Positions 38,958-51,362 of a stretch of DNA of 64,000 bases are shown piece after piece; the stretch's first letter is position 1; every line of letters begins with the position of its first letter. Both the position numbers and the translations under genes were made by a program. This DNA comes from Enoplolaimus lenunculus (taxonomy: Eukaryota; Nematoda; Enoplea; Enoplida; Thoracostomopsidae): assembly GCA_030248215.1 (NCBI GenBank), contig JASANG010002124.1, forward strand, positions 62,001 through 126,000. The letters run 5' to 3'. The notes under the pieces are model-generated. The model saw only the letters and a program-made list of their open reading frames with translations, was not told the DNA's origin and made no database searches.

Positions 38958-39240
38958 GGAACGATGCCCAAAATACGTATGTGGGGCGTTCTAGCTTTAA
39001 TAATATAGATAATAAATATAGAATTTATAAAAAGTGTTCTATACAAGGAAAGTGTTCTGAAGGTTTTAGCTTTGACCACAATTTTAGTTTTTATATTAAC
39101 TGCAGACGGGCACTTGTTGCAAAACTTGAAGCCTATACTGGATGTACTGTGAGTTATTCATGTTTTTATTATATCACGCACAGTAAACAGTAAAAAGCTG
39201 GAACGATGATTAAAATACATATGTGGGACATTCTAGTTTT
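38958..39240. repeat. AACGCCCCACATAC-family pair
   Basis: Left copy GGAACGATGCCCAAAATACG..GTGGGGCGTTC and right copy GGAACGATGATTAAAATACA..GTGGGACATTC, about 235 bp apart. Both carry the core also found at 10905-11035. Confidence 0.5.
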
Positions 39241-39500
39241 ATAGGTAAAACACAGCAGTCAGAATAAAACGATTATTTTAAAGTTTAAAAAGCTTGTATG
39301 AGACGTTTTCAAGTTCTAAATTAAAACATGCCAGTGATAGCGTTAACCACATACTCTGTGCTGGCGTTCACTAGCGGATATGATCTTTGTTGAATTTCAT
39401 TGCAGCGCAACGCGCATCATGTTAATTGCGTTAGGTCTAAATTAGCTTGGAGTGATAGGTAAATGCTGTTTTTATGCCCAGTAGGTTTTAAAAGGCATTT

Positions 39501-42500
39501 CTAACTCCAATCTGAACGAGCATTAGCAGTTGTAGTATTATTAGTATAAGTTATTGTTGTAATAACGATCATTGCAAGTTCTTCTTCGGTTAAGACTACT
39601 GGCTCGCCGCGAACTTTCGCAGTATCCTTTGAATCCCAACAGCCTGCAGCTTGCATGCATTTATGACCAATTGCATGACCTTCTTTGTGATTGAAGCATC
39701 TGTCAAGCAGAAATAAAATAGATTTAAGTTTGGAAAACGAAAATCCGAAACTTCAAAATGCCTGCTCGACATCATGGAAACCCCAACACCGTGAGCCAGT
39801 TTTTTCAAACCTCCCCAAGAGGAGCAACAAAAAAACGCTCCCATCTGCTGGATCACAATAATAGTTCGACATAACGGAAAAATTAACGCTTAACACAGCG
39901 TTTGAGCAATTGTTATCATCTTCAAAGTTTGTATGATATGCAATAAAATTATAATTGGTCGTCTAGCGAGTTTTACTTTCTCAGTAAAGGTTTAAATCGA
40001 ATTGGAAATAGTCGGGTCGGAAAAATTTGACGAACGATAATAAAATCTTAGATATGCACTCAATCTGCGTTGAAGGATATATTGGGATGTAAAACGAGTT
40101 CAAAAATTTCGCAAGGTGTGGCTGAATCTAACTGGCTACTCCAGCTTCAGTGGCTTGGAAACTCTTGTTACCGTTTTATGAATTCAAAGCTGTTGCGCAA
40201 CCAGGAACTGTTTGACTACAGAACCAAAAACATGTGTAGACGAGGCAAGGAAAAAGTTCCTAACATTAAATTTCTTTAGCGCTGTACAAAGCATATTCGG
40301 GTGAACCCGTGTCGCCCCCATTCGCTGTAGCTTCGGCCCTGATTCATTACCCTTTCGGATATCCGTCAACACGCCGGTTAATCAAGCAGTCAGCGAGATC
40401 TTTTCCGTCAGGCGCTAGAACTTTAGCATTTTTGCTTAATCTAAAAATTTACTAACACATCAAATAGAATAATCACAAAAATAAAATCACATTTGGTTGT
40501 TTATAGATTCCATGTTCTATTCCTTTTTAATTGGTTCTTTTTTCACGGCAGTTGCTTAAATGACGGTTGCCCTTAAAATAAAATTACAATCCGATAACAC
40601 TGCTATATTGAAAATATTTTTGTCGAATGTCAAAACTGACAACTTCGAAACTTTAAAGCATACTTAAGTTTTGAAAGTTCATTCCTATAGTATAACCTTG
40701 CATTATCGCTCAAGGTTTTAATACAAGACAAACGTTCAATTCAACGAATAGTTGCAATACCGGATATATCAGTAACGAAGAGCAACGGGGGGTGCGTTCG
40801 AAATAAATAAGAGTACGTAACCGAATAACAGGGGATACCCTCTCCAGAAACCAAAATAAATATCAGTCCCCCCTCTTATGCGGGTGACTACAGTAAGATA
40901 ATAAAACTCACTCGAAACGTAATATTCAAGAACTGTAATAAAAACAGTTTTGGAGTGAGGTGTGCCGCGTACTGTCTCCCATGCTTGGAGCATATGAAGA
41001 CTGTATAAACTAATTTACCTAAAACTTGAGCTGCTCAGCTACGTAGGCAGAAGATTTCAAATAATTTCGCGCTGAGCGCGAAGTGTGATTTATTTGAACG
41101 AAGGGTTCACTTACTATATCCACCATTTTGCAACTTTTGTGTAAAACTGTTTTTGGAGAAGTGTCCTCACAGCATCAACCACGGACATGAGCTCAGCCAA
41201 TTTCAGATCAAACACCGAAAAAATCTGTCCACCCTGGAGTTTAAGGGGAGCGGGGAGCCCCACCCCTGTCTGCTCCGGCACTGAAAACAAGCTGCTTTCT
41301 GGATGGCAACCGCCAGCGTTAGCCGAAAGAACGATTTTTTGACGGCAACTGTCAATTGAAAATTTATATTTTAGCAATACATCGTATGGTAAACGTGACA
41401 TTACTTGTTCATGTATTAGGTGTATAACCCAATAAATCGTGCTAAGTACGCGTGTTGCAGAAGCAAGTTATTTAAGGCGCAAGAGCTCTTTTAAATATCA
41501 AAATCAAAACGGGTCAGAGACTATTTGTTTCGGAAGTAGAGTAATGCGCCGGGCAGGCAGTGCGTACAGAACTTCATGAGAAATTAAAGATTTATTGTGT
41601 TCAGCTTCTTTTTATGCAGTTTTGAGCATGTAGTATTGAATAGCAGTGCAACTATGAATCAAAAGCAGCAAGTTACAAGAAAGAGAGATGAGAAATGTGA
41701 GAGCTTATTCTTAAAAATTTTACAAGAATCACAAAAATATTTTGAGTCTTATTCTTAAAAATTTTACAAGAATCACAAAAATATTTTGAGTCTTATTCTT
41801 AAAAATTTTACAAGAATCACAAAAATATTTTGAGTCTTATTCTTAAAAATTTTACAAGAATCACAATAATATTTTGAGTCTTATTCTTAAAAATTTTACA
41901 AGAATCACAAAAATATTTTGAGTCTTATTCTTAAAAAATTTTACAAGAATCACAAAAATATTTTGAGTCTTATTCTTAAAAATTTTACAAGAATCACAAA
42001 AATATTTTGAGTGTTATTCTTAAAAAATTTTACAAGAATCACAAAAATATTTTGAGTCTTATTCTTAAAAAATTTTACAAGAATCACAAAAATATTTTGA
42101 GTCTTATTCCTAAAAATTTTACAAGAGTCACAAAAATATTTTGAGTCTTATTCTTAAAAATTTTACAACAATCACAAAAATATTTTGAGTGTAAATTTTC
42201 AACGCTTATTCCAAACAGGGTCCTCAGCGCTTGCATCCGGCTTCAGCTCCCTACCGCTTGCATCCATCGGCCTGTTAAAAGATACATACAAAGTTTCTTA
42301 TGTACAAGCAAGGTTGAAAACTCTTTAGCAGGCCCAAAATTTTCAGGGGGGTTCGGCCCCCAGGTCCGCATTTGGTTACGGGCCCATTTGCGTACTTTTG
42401 TTGAAATCGAGATGGTTGATAGTACTTCAACAGGCATGTGAACACCCATTGCAGCTTATCGTCGGGTTTTTTGCACTTAAGCAGTCTAAGATTGTGTCTC

Positions 42501-44853
42501 AATACTTTCACCGAAAGCTCAGTGCAGCCATTGATGCATTCTTGATGTTGAAAATATTCGTTTGATGACGGTTTCTGAAGAAACAAAACAGTATTCTGTT
42601 CGAATCTAAAGAAAAAATTCAAAGAAATCTAAACAATGCTAAATTCGTTTTAGCTCAAGCCGTAGCAACTAAAGCTTAATGCGCTTCGATTGGAAACAGT
42701 AAAGTGTCGAAAGGTATACATCTGTTACGTACACCGCTGCGATGTTACCAACTGAAAAAAAATGCCTAAAAACGCAGGAACAAACATCTCAAAGAGGGCT
42801 GTAAGCCTTGACTCCTGTCTACGCCCTTCGCACATAGCTGTTCCAAGTGTAAATTGGCACAGAATTTAATGGATATCCGGAAATGAAAAAATATCCCGTA
42901 CCCATAGCTAATTCTGAACATATATAGCGGCTTTTTATAATCAAGAGTGGATAATCGATATTTAACAAGATTGTGCAACTGGGCACATTCTGTGTAAAAA
43001 AGAATGTACCCGGCACGTAATGCGCTTTTGCCCTACCCCCGTTTATTTAGAGTGGAATACAACCGGTGCGAACATGTCACTTTATGTATGCGAGATCAAA
43101 CATGCTCCCGTTATAGTTTAATTCAGGGGTATTCATGTGATAGCGACCCCCCACTAAACAAGGGAGGGTCGCCTAAAAACGCAAAACCCAGTGGTACATT
43201 TTGTACCATGCAAGATCCCAATGAGTTGCACACTCTTGTCATTATTCACTCTTGGTATAATTAAATGAATCTTATTTCATAAAAATTCAATTGGGGACTT
43301 GCTTTAAGGGCAAAGCTAACGTCTAAAGTTCACATTGTTGCCGAGGTCGACAGAAATGGGAGAAGTTTATGCTAAAAAATGGCCGACGGCTATAAATGTG
43401 ATTTAAAATCACTTAAAAGATATTTTAAACAACTAGAGAACTGTGTTTTATTGCGCATCTAAGTCACTTGTATCACCGAATAAATACTTAGTTTTGGCAG
43501 GTCTGTAACCAACCAGCCTATCCATCAACTCATTAGCAAGTAGAAAACATTTGAAACCAGTCGTAGTGGGACTACATTTATTGAGCGAAGCTCGAACGCA
43601 CGTGAGCAATTAAGGTAATATGCAAATTAGTTATTAGCTAACTATTCATTTATCGATTTTGGAGGTTTTTAAGCAATTTTCTAAGATTCCTCGCACCCAA
43701 GAACCCTTCAGCCACCCTAATAATTATTGAAATCATTTAAAAAGTCATAATTTTTTCTCGTTAATTAAGCAAATATGCAAATTAGCTATTAGCTAACTAT
43801 TCGATAATCGCTTTTAAAGGTTTGTAGAGAATTTATTCAGATTCTTCGCACCCGAAAACCCATTATTGCTGAAATTAGATTGCTTGTAACCCTAATAATT
43901 AGTGAAACATTGTAAAAACGCCTAATTTAGGCTGATGACTTATGCTTATATGCAAATTATCTATTAGCTAACAACTAAATTACCGGTTTTAGACATTTGT
44001 AAACAATTCATTCAGATTGCTCGCACCAAAAAACCTTCAGTAAACAGTATAATTATTGAAATAATTTAAAAAGTCCTAATTTTGTCTTGTCAATTAAGCT
44101 AATATGCAAATTAGCTATTAGCTAACTATTCGATAATCGGTTTCGGAGGTTTGTAAACAATTTATTCAGATTCCTCGCACCCAAAAACCTTCAGTAAACC
44201 CTAATAATTATTGAAATAAATTAAAAAGTCCTAGTTTTGTCTTGTCAATTAAGCTAATATGCAAATTAGCTATTAAATAACTATTCAATTATCGGTTTTG
44301 GATGTTTGTAAACTATTTATTCAAATTCCTAGCACCTAAAAACCCTTTAGTGCTGAAATTATATTGTTTTGAACCTTAATAATTAGTTAAATATTGTAAA
44401 AAGTCTTAATTTAGGCTTATAAACTATGCTAATATGCAAATTATCTATTAGCTAACTGGTCAAGTATCGGTTTTGGCGGTTTGTAAACAGTCTACGCAAA
44501 TTTCTCGCACCCAAAACCCCTTTAATGCTAAAATTAGATTGCTTCTAACTACCCCCAAATACAAAACATAAAACGCTTCGCGAAACTCCGAATTCTGTAT
44601 TTATCAATAAAATAGATTTGTATGTGTATATATCCGAAACTGATTCTGTACCCGTTGCACGCAATTTAAACTCTGCGCAGCTAGTAGCGTTTATCCGGTT
44701 CACCCTAATGAGAAGAAGTGACACTTGAAACATTTCGGGGTCTAAACTAAATTGTAACCCATGTTTAACAGCGCTGTTAGTTACCTTTTTGGCAACGCAA
44801 ACAATCGCTAACGCTGCAACTAGAAATATTGTCGATTTCCAATACAATGTCAT
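39501..44853 (-). CDS. Small Cys-rich secreted protein, unknown function
   Basis: Five exons in coding order: 44785-44853, 42396-42574, 41282-41348, 40172-40215 and 39501-39699 (TAG). They total 558 nt, a closed 185-residue ORF with all phases consistent. Residues 1 to about 20 are a clear signal peptide (MTLYWKSTIFLVAALAIVCVA). The mature part has nine cysteines (QEC, NGC, LKC, FTC, NCRQ, GGC, RCF, HKC, AGCW), no further hydrophobic segment, and an Asn/Thr-rich tail (TNNTTTANARS) with possible glycosylation sites. I do not recognise the family. The size and paired-Cys pattern recall nematode-expanded secreted families such as the T20D4.11-like (DUF19) group, which is only a guess. Introns hold a ~1-kb mobile element, a 44-bp satellite and a MITE fragment. 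The 44-nt exon is the least secure. Confidence 0.62.
40645..40893 (-). mobile_element. CTGTAGTGACCCG MITE, truncated reversed copy
   Basis: The right end GGTGACTACAG followed by TA is present. The body (GAAACTTTAAAGCATACTTA onward) matches the family; the left half is lost. Confidence 0.7.
41704..42186. repeat. 44-bp satellite, about 11 units
   Basis: The unit holds CTTATTCTTAAAAATTTTAC and AAGAATCACAAAAATATTTT. Units vary by 1 bp in an A-run and by single substitutions. The array lies wholly in the second intron of the Cys-rich secreted gene. Confidence 0.97.
42960..43262. repeat. Dispersed GTTGCACACTCTTGT repeat, inverted pair
   Basis: GTGCAACTGGGCACATTCTG at the left and ATGAGTTGCACACTCTTGTC at the right form loose inverted ends. 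The right half matches 30240-30285. Confidence 0.45.
43557..44600. mobile_element. TATTGAGCGAAGCTCG element, copy 3 (longest)
   Basis: Starts CCAGTCGTAGTGGGACTACA then TTATTGAGCGAAGCTCG. It has six ATATGCAAATTA-containing units spaced about 155 bp, and ends in AACATAAAACGCTTCGCG with a degraded right terminus. It occupies the first intron of the Cys-rich secreted gene. Confidence 0.8.
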
Positions 44854-45078
44854 GATGAATAATCGTCTAAAATATTAGCTTTCATTACTAATGTTTCACC
44901 TAAAAAACTACCTACATTTTAAAGATAAAGTATCACTTGTTCTCTTTAAATTCACCTGGAGATTTGCTACCAACTTAAGCTGCCGTTTTAAGACATAAAC
45001 TAGCTTCTAGACATCTCAAATACGTTAGCACCGATCAACCTGTACCAAAGCTTAAATCTGACAGTAATCCAACAGCCT

Positions 45079-45504
45079 ATGCATCATATCTTAGCGAAAG
45101 TCAAAGTGCTACGATCTTGTTCGGGACTATCTACACATATGCATGAACGAGCGGCAAACAAAATGGGCAGAGCAAATGTAGCAATTGGCTCCAACCAAAT
45201 TTATCCTATGCTCACACCAAATGTAAAGGTTCATTTAGCTTCTTGCATCAGAAATATCGAAAAATTTGAAATAGGTACACCGGGAAAAAATTGATTTTAA
45301 AAAACACGGTTTACAGGCGAGTCTCAAAAAAGCAAGTGTAAAAATGGTAAGTGGCAATTTAACGAAATAACCGAGAGAGAGCACACAAAAGACGAGATCT
45401 GCACGGGGATATTTAGCCTCACAAAGTCTATAGAAGACACCAAACTCGCAAAACGCATTAACATAAGATTGCATATTCGGTTCCGAAATGAAATTCCCAT
45501 ATGA
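45079..45504 (+). CDS. Weak small two-exon coding candidate
   Basis: An ORF from ATG 45079 to a donor after 45274, a 42-bp intron, and an exon from 45317 to TGA 45504 read in one frame. It gives a Cys-poor basic product with CIRNIEKFEI..GESQKSKCKNGKW across the junction. No family was recognised. A good donor (GTAAGT) inside the second exon and the overlap of its last 40 bases with a foldback element (45465-45731) argue against this exact model. It may be an exon pair of a larger gene, or chance. Confidence 0.2.
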
Positions 45505-45731
45505 GCCCCTGATAAGAGGCTTTATTTTACGGAAAGCATGAAGTCAATTTGTCGTATATATACTTACTTTCAACTGCGTCCATTTAGGTGCGTTCCAAGC
45601 TTACTTGGCACCTAAAAATATTATGTTGAAAATAAGAATATACGATAAACTACCTTCATTCTTTCCGTAAATGAAGTCTCTTATCAGTTGCGTATATGGC
45701 ATTTCGTAACAGAACCGTATATGCAATCTAA
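45465..45731. mobile_element. Foldback element with ~78-bp inverted ends
   Basis: AGATTGCATATTCGGTTCCG at the left is matched by GAACCGTATATGCAATCT at the right. The pairing continues through CCTGATAAGAGGCTTTATTT to ATTTTACGGAAAGCATGAAG. The loop is about 110 bp. Confidence 0.85.
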
Positions 45732-45799
45732 ATTGAAAGTATTTTGTGAGCAAGTGTAGTGAGCGAGAAAGTTTTTATTTTGTGAATCTTTGTCGAATG

Positions 45800-45870
45800 T
45801 CGGTATATTAAAGCTGGAATCCTCCACATACGTATTTTGGGCAACTTTCCAGCATTACTTTGTATATAAT
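45800..45870. repeat. AACGCCCCACATAC-family copy
   Basis: TATATTAAAGCTGGAATCC followed by TCCACATACGTATTTTGGGC matches the 63-bp unit at 10905. Confidence 0.5.
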
Positions 45871-46329
45871 ATTTTCTTGGAACAGAAACATGATTGTTCT
45901 GTGAAAACAAAATTTCCATGCAGATTGTTCTTTATTCGCTGACTTTTGCGCATTGCGCGTAGTCGGCTGACACACGTATGTACTGATTTCCAATATAATA
46001 CATTTAGGTGCCTTCTAATCTGACTTATTACATAATACTGCTCTCACACTCTTTAAAAACAACAGCGTAAAACTAGCTGAGTTTTTTTAAAAAATTTGAA
46101 ACACCGTTTATTTAAAATTAAATATTTAGGCGAAACTTTAATACAAAAGCAAAGGTGCGCTCATTAATTTGCAGTAGAAACTGACTATGAACTAAACAAA
46201 AAACACCCACGCGCTCGTTATTTACACATACAAGAATACTACTATGCTGCTTACGAAATTTTAATAAACAAATTTTTAGTATGCCTTTATGGACCAAATT
46301 TATTCGTACAACGGCTCGCATGTATAAAT

Positions 46330-46495
46330 TATGGGCGGATCGTTTTTCTGTGGGGCTGTAATAGAGTAAGCTCAAGCTTTAGACTAATTTTTTGCTTCGG
46401 CTTTGGTAAAATCTCATTCTTACGCTTACAAAAGCTTTGGAATATGCTTACGCTACTATAAGGGCCATGTTCTATACATTGGCTCCTACAACTGA
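46330..46495 (-). mobile_element. TTAGGC-array family, diverged copy
   Basis: GTTTTTCTGTGGGGCTGTAA, AGAGTAAGCTCAAGCTTTAG and CTAATTTTTTGCTTCGGCTT match the copies at 56762 and 57244. The telomere-like hexamers are mostly mutated here. Confidence 0.6.
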
Positions 46496-46690
46496 CACGC
46501 CTGTAGTTTTTATTTTAATATTTTATTCCACAATACAGAAAAAAGCCCGAAACGATTGACTACAAGCAAGCCGTATATCACATCGTGTGCAACTCATATG
46601 AGCTATCTCTCTAACCCTGAGATATGCGCTCACGTATCGTGGTTGTCACGAGGCCTAAACGTTAATACGCCGTTCACAGTATCAACAGTG

Positions 46691-47118
46691 CTACGAAACG
46701 TTTTGTGCTTTTGAATTTGAAACCGAACTTACAATTTGTTGCATTTTATACCTTTGAGTTAACAACTTTAAACCAGAATATAAAAGCCAGAAACTTCTAT
46801 TTGCACATTTATACATTACAAAATAACGATTTTTATTTCAATGCACACAGTGTAGACATTAGACAAAAGAAAGGTAGTAAACAATCCGTTGCATATATAT
46901 TGGCGGAACTAAAAGGGTACCCAAGGCAACGCCCCCAACGCAAGTTCAAACGAAGTATTGCATCAAACTGTACTAATGTTAAAATCGCGTTTGGCTACTC
47001 ATTCGTGAGCGTTAATCACTATTATGTGTATATGGCTCGACCACCGTCATATGTTTCTGGATCCGTCACTGGTGATATAATAGGCGTGTTTGTCAATTTT
47101 TCGACTGCAATTGTATAA
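46691..47118 (+). CDS. Uncharacterised terminal exon or ORF
   Basis: An open frame of about 140 residues without an upstream ATG, starting after an AG at 46690 and ending TAA at 47118. AATAAA-type signals follow at about 47268-47290. It has a basic patch (PRQRPQRKFKRS), one Cys and a hydrophobic C-terminus (SGSVTGDIIGVFVNFSTAIV). No family was recognised and no upstream exon was found, so it may be the last exon of a plus-strand gene or non-coding. Confidence 0.25.
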
Positions 47119-47928
47119 ACGATACCGTATAAACACTTGTTTCATACTCTTGTTTTCACTTCAAATAACAACAAATGTCTGTCCATCTTAGTGAATTTGG
47201 TTTTTAAAATATCTTTTTTCGTCTAATTTTTTTATTTCTCTTAATATATTTCTCTCGTTTCTTGAACGAATAAATATAACAAGTAAATAAAGTAAATGTA
47301 ATTGCTATTCTAGTACTGACTGACAAATGGTAAAAAATTCAAGTTATAATTTTTGTATCGAAACGAAGCAAAAAAAAGTGAAAATGCAAAATAAAAACAA
47401 CTGTCATACGACATAATGTTCGTAAAACACGTGAGACGCTCCTGCATGCAGAATGCTCAGTCTATCCCACCCACGGTTCTATAAATACGTACGTACGTCT
47501 CGCGTTTCAATAGTGATCCCGTCCTACAGCTGGGATTTCGTATAGATGTGTTTTGGGTTAGAACCGGCCCGCTTTTTAGGTGCCCGGGCCCATCACCTTC
47601 TGCTCGGGCCCAGCCCACAACTGCCCGGACCCGAAAATATTATTTTAAACATCAAACACACGGTATTGTCGTTGCAAATCAAGTATACTTGTCATTACAT
47701 GTCAATCTGTCGTGAAAAATATCAACAAAAATATAAACGTTCCCATGAAAAACGTCCAACTGAATTTGCAAGAAAACAACTGTAGACCCAATGTCCATGT
47801 TTTGTGTGTGTCTGCTGTGCGCGTACTGAGTGGTGGATCTGGTCGAGACATCCGACATGTGAAGTGATAAAAATTAACAATTACAATTTCGAACGGATTG
47901 ATTTTACTAACAAACTGTGATATGTCGC

Positions 47929-48134
47929 CACTAGCGGATCCAGAGGGGAGCGGAGGGTGGGTGGCTTACATCACCCCACATCGGAATATTTTCTGCGATA
48001 AAATCGTAAGGTCCCTTTTCCACCTCAAATAATTTTTTTATGATAAAATGATAAGATTTCTGCCTTACAATTGCTGCGTTTACAGCATTTTCCACCCTCC
48101 CACCTCCGGTCAGAAATTCCTGGATCCGCCGCTG
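47929..48134. mobile_element. hAT-type MITE with GCGGATCCAG ends
   Basis: Starts CACTAGCGGATCCAG and ends CTGGATCCGCCGCTG. The flanks TATGTCGC and GTTGTCGC match at 6 of 8 bases. A solo relative of the left end occurs at about 35348. Confidence 0.7.
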
Positions 48135-49428
48135 GTTGTCGCAATGAGTAACCGGTTAATTATACATTACGGCGGTTTTTGATGAAAGCTGAAAATATCG
48201 GTTAATGATTTTTTGATGTCACCATCACTATGAAATCAGTCTCGGAGCTAATTGCAGAAGGTTGGCCAACCCATGCATCTCACCAAAAGCAAAGAGAATC
48301 AAACGTGATTTGAAAAATGTCCTTTTGTTAACGCTGCGTTTAAAAGCTATTTACACGGCCAATAAAATTATTAAACACTATTAAGGCTTAGGCTCTGGCA
48401 TAGGGAACTGCTGCGATTTATTTCGGCTGGTGGTCCGGACCCGGCCCGCTCACGACGTACAACGGTGAACTTAGGCATATCTAGAAAGTAAATATCACAT
48501 CTTATAAATTAACCGCAGTAGAACAAAAAATATTTTAGTTCTGCATAGCTTTGCAAACTGTGTCCAGTGGTGTGTAAATCTCACGACCATATATATGTAA
48601 GTTTTCAAAATCAGTTCCAATCACGTAGGATCTGAATGACATGTTGCAGTTAAACTCTATAATGTTGACATCTTGGTGTAAGTATGCATACCTTTAAAGC
48701 GTTGGTCGTACACGAAAAATTCGTAATGTTCAGCTGTACCTAAATTGCAACTCGGTTTTCCATATACAAAAAAACTATAGTTCATTCACAGGTTCTCATA
48801 GGTATTACGATTAAGTGTTTTCTCTACTGTTAATATTTTGGTCTTCGTAGCTTTTTTCTGAACAGTTTGAAATGATCTATAAATTGACAACGTAACGGCA
48901 CCTAATAAACGTACGCTTCATTTAACAAGCTAGCAATGTATCTTGTGTTTTGGTCAAAACATTCTTTAATTTTACTGATTACAAAAATACTCCAATTGTT
49001 GTAAAATATGGTCCAATATAGCGCAGCGATCAAACCTAAGCTAATATATATTCATTGCGTGTATTCAACCGATTTTTCTATGTGTGATTTATACCAGTAA
49101 ACACGCCTCAAATTTGCTGATTATTAACGTTTCTAGTTTACACAACAGGTGTACGGTTTGTTATTGGGCGCCGGCAGGTATATCAAGGCATGCTGTTATA
49201 CGCTATTCTTAGATATTTAGGTATCGTTTGTGAAATGTAGGACCTATACAGTACAAAAATTGCACGTTAATTTTGACAATATTATCCGCGAGACCCACGT
49301 GCACATCCATAAGTACTTACCCAATATCCTGGCGGCGCTCATGGCTTTGTATGCCAATAGTTTTACTCCTAATTTTATGATGCTGAAGTAAGTATAACAC
49401 AAAAACATAGGTATGTCAATCCGACTCA

Positions 49429-49585
49429 CGCCCGTAGCCAGCTCACCTTGCTGGGGCGGCAGCTAAAAATATTTAAGAAGGGGCATACTAGGGTTTTCGT
49501 TCACTTACAAGCAAGGTTTAAAATTTTCTAAGTGGGTTAAAATTTTTCCGAGTAGGAGACTCATCTCAACTGGCTACGGGCCCGA
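49429..49585. mobile_element. CCCGTAGCCA element, short copy
   Basis: GCCCGTAGCCAGCTCACCTT at the left; AACTGGCTACGGGCCCG at the right. The middle contains GTTCACTTACAAGCAAGG, the complement of the conserved interior of the 33418 copy. Confidence 0.65.
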
Positions 49586-50793
49586 TCAGACTTTTGAACA
49601 ATCATATGCCATTAATAAGTTTACTGAAACCTAGAAAAAACAGAATTAAAAGCTGAAAACATGTTATTGAACATGTAAAATATTAAGCAATAACCCAATA
49701 CTCAAATATCCGAGGCATATGTTTTCGGCGAGATTAAAAACAACATAGCAGCCTTCTATTCCAGGTTGAGCTAAAATGTGCCTCAGTGATGATAACAGAC
49801 CGTAAATCATTACAGGTACTCAAGGTAAGTAATAGCGATTAGAGGTTGGCTTATTGTGACATTAAAAAATCACAGGAGCGCAAAGGTACGAAAATATTTT
49901 GAACACATAAATGGTTTCAGAGTTATTAGGTACTAATGTTTTTATCACGAATTTTTTCACATTTATACCCTTCCTATTTCCTTAATGACTGATAACGTAG
50001 CACTCTAGTGGTTCAGATTGTCTGCCGGTCTTGTTACTTCAAGTAAAGCAGTGATTTTATTTCAACACCAAAAGTTGCATGCCGGATTCCTCGATTTTTG
50101 TCTGTATTCATACGACGAAAACGGATTTTTTTATTAAACCTGTCTTATCTCCTAAAGCATATAGGTACACGATAAACGATTCATTCGACTAAAGCTAAAG
50201 GTTTATATTCATTTCAATTAGTAAAACTTTCCATTTGAAATTTGATTCATTCGACCTTTTAACAGAACTCATGATTCTTGCATGCAAACCATTTCTACTT
50301 TACAAGGTGGTTTTGTGTCCGCATTCTCAAACGTGTATAGTATGTATCGTCACTCGAGTTGGTACTTAGGTTTTGTAACTTTCAAATCAATGAATAGTAA
50401 GCTTCGAAATTCAGCACATTTGTCAGGTTGATTTGTTCAAATCCTCTGCCAATATCCGATATCAGTACTGTCGTAGTTCTTGATTTCGAATTGAAACCCT
50501 ATCACTAACTGGCGACAGATGCTAAATACATTTGTTAATATGGGCGCTGGATCTAGTACGCCTTGGCACCAAACGAATAAGTTTAAATTGATACACATTC
50601 AATCGTACTCACGTCACTTATTCTGTAAGACATTGATCAAAAAAGCCACCGCATCCCAGTCCGATTGAAGGATTTTAACCTTCATTGTGAAAACCAAGAT
50701 TGTCAAAACACTTAAAGTTGAATAATATTAAAAAAATTAAAAGTACAGTGCTTGAGTTGTGGTTTCTAGGTTTTTCTAGTTTTTATAATCGTA

Positions 50794-51239
50794 CTTTAGT
50801 GACCCGAATAAGAGGGAGGGGTAATAAGAGGGGGGTCCACATTTTGAGTCCCAAGTGATAGGAGTCCGTATCCCTAATAAGAGTCCGTAAGCGGATTGAG
50901 CCCCTAAACCCTAATTAGAGTCCATAAACGTCAGTTATCCTAATTGTAGTGTATGAATGACTCCAGGACCAAATAAAGTTGAGTTCGAAAATTTAAAGCG
51001 TAGTTAAGTTTTGAAACTACATTCCTAAGTATAACCTTGCATTATCGCTCAAGCTATTGGCACAAGACAAATATACATAAAATTCAACGAATAACTGAAA
51101 TACCGGATACATATCAGTAGTAGGGTGGTGGAGCGTGGGTTAAAAATAAATAACAGCCCGTAACCGAATAACAGGGGGATACCCTCTGGAGAGGTCAAAT
51201 AAATATCAGTCCCCTCCCCTCTTATTCGGGTCACTGCAG
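50794..51239 (-). mobile_element. CTGTAGTGACCCG MITE, reversed, next to the DEG/ENaC start
   Basis: TA at 50792-50793 and 51240-51241. Ends CTTTAGTGACCCGAATAAG and its near-complement. 446 bp, ending 123 bp before the DEG/ENaC start codon. Confidence 0.88.
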
Positions 51240-51362
51240 TACGGTTTTACGCTTTAATATATAATCTCGAAACAAGCTTGGACCGCCCAGAGCTGACAGG
51301 TTTTTTACTGAAAAAACGCCAACACATGAACGCTCTATATCAGTAAAAATAATTTTGCTAAT

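Larger units (their letters stand above)
35664..39500. other. Gene-free interval with mobile-element debris
   Basis: No gene recognised. Contents: a repeat rich in TACCCGCG/ACCCGCG (about 35905-36310), a GC-rich GGCCGGCGGCC patch (36600-36665), two full TTAGGC-array elements, a fragment of the TA-type MITE (about 37370-37460), and a degenerate TTCCGG/GTTGCAACCCTG element (about 38160-38495). Short ORFs here follow these repeats. Confidence 0.55.
47119..50793. other. Gene-free interval before the DEG/ENaC gene
   Basis: No convincing exon. It holds CCCGGCCC-rich fragments (about 47560-47635 and 48430-48455), a hAT-type MITE (47929-48134), a CCCGTAGCCA element (49429-49585) and AT-rich unique DNA. 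The short minus ORF at 49244-49429 has no coding support. Confidence 0.55.

Noticed and set aside
41704-42186. CRISPR-like direct repeats
   Set aside because: Units are contiguous with no spacers and lie in a eukaryotic intron; this is a satellite.
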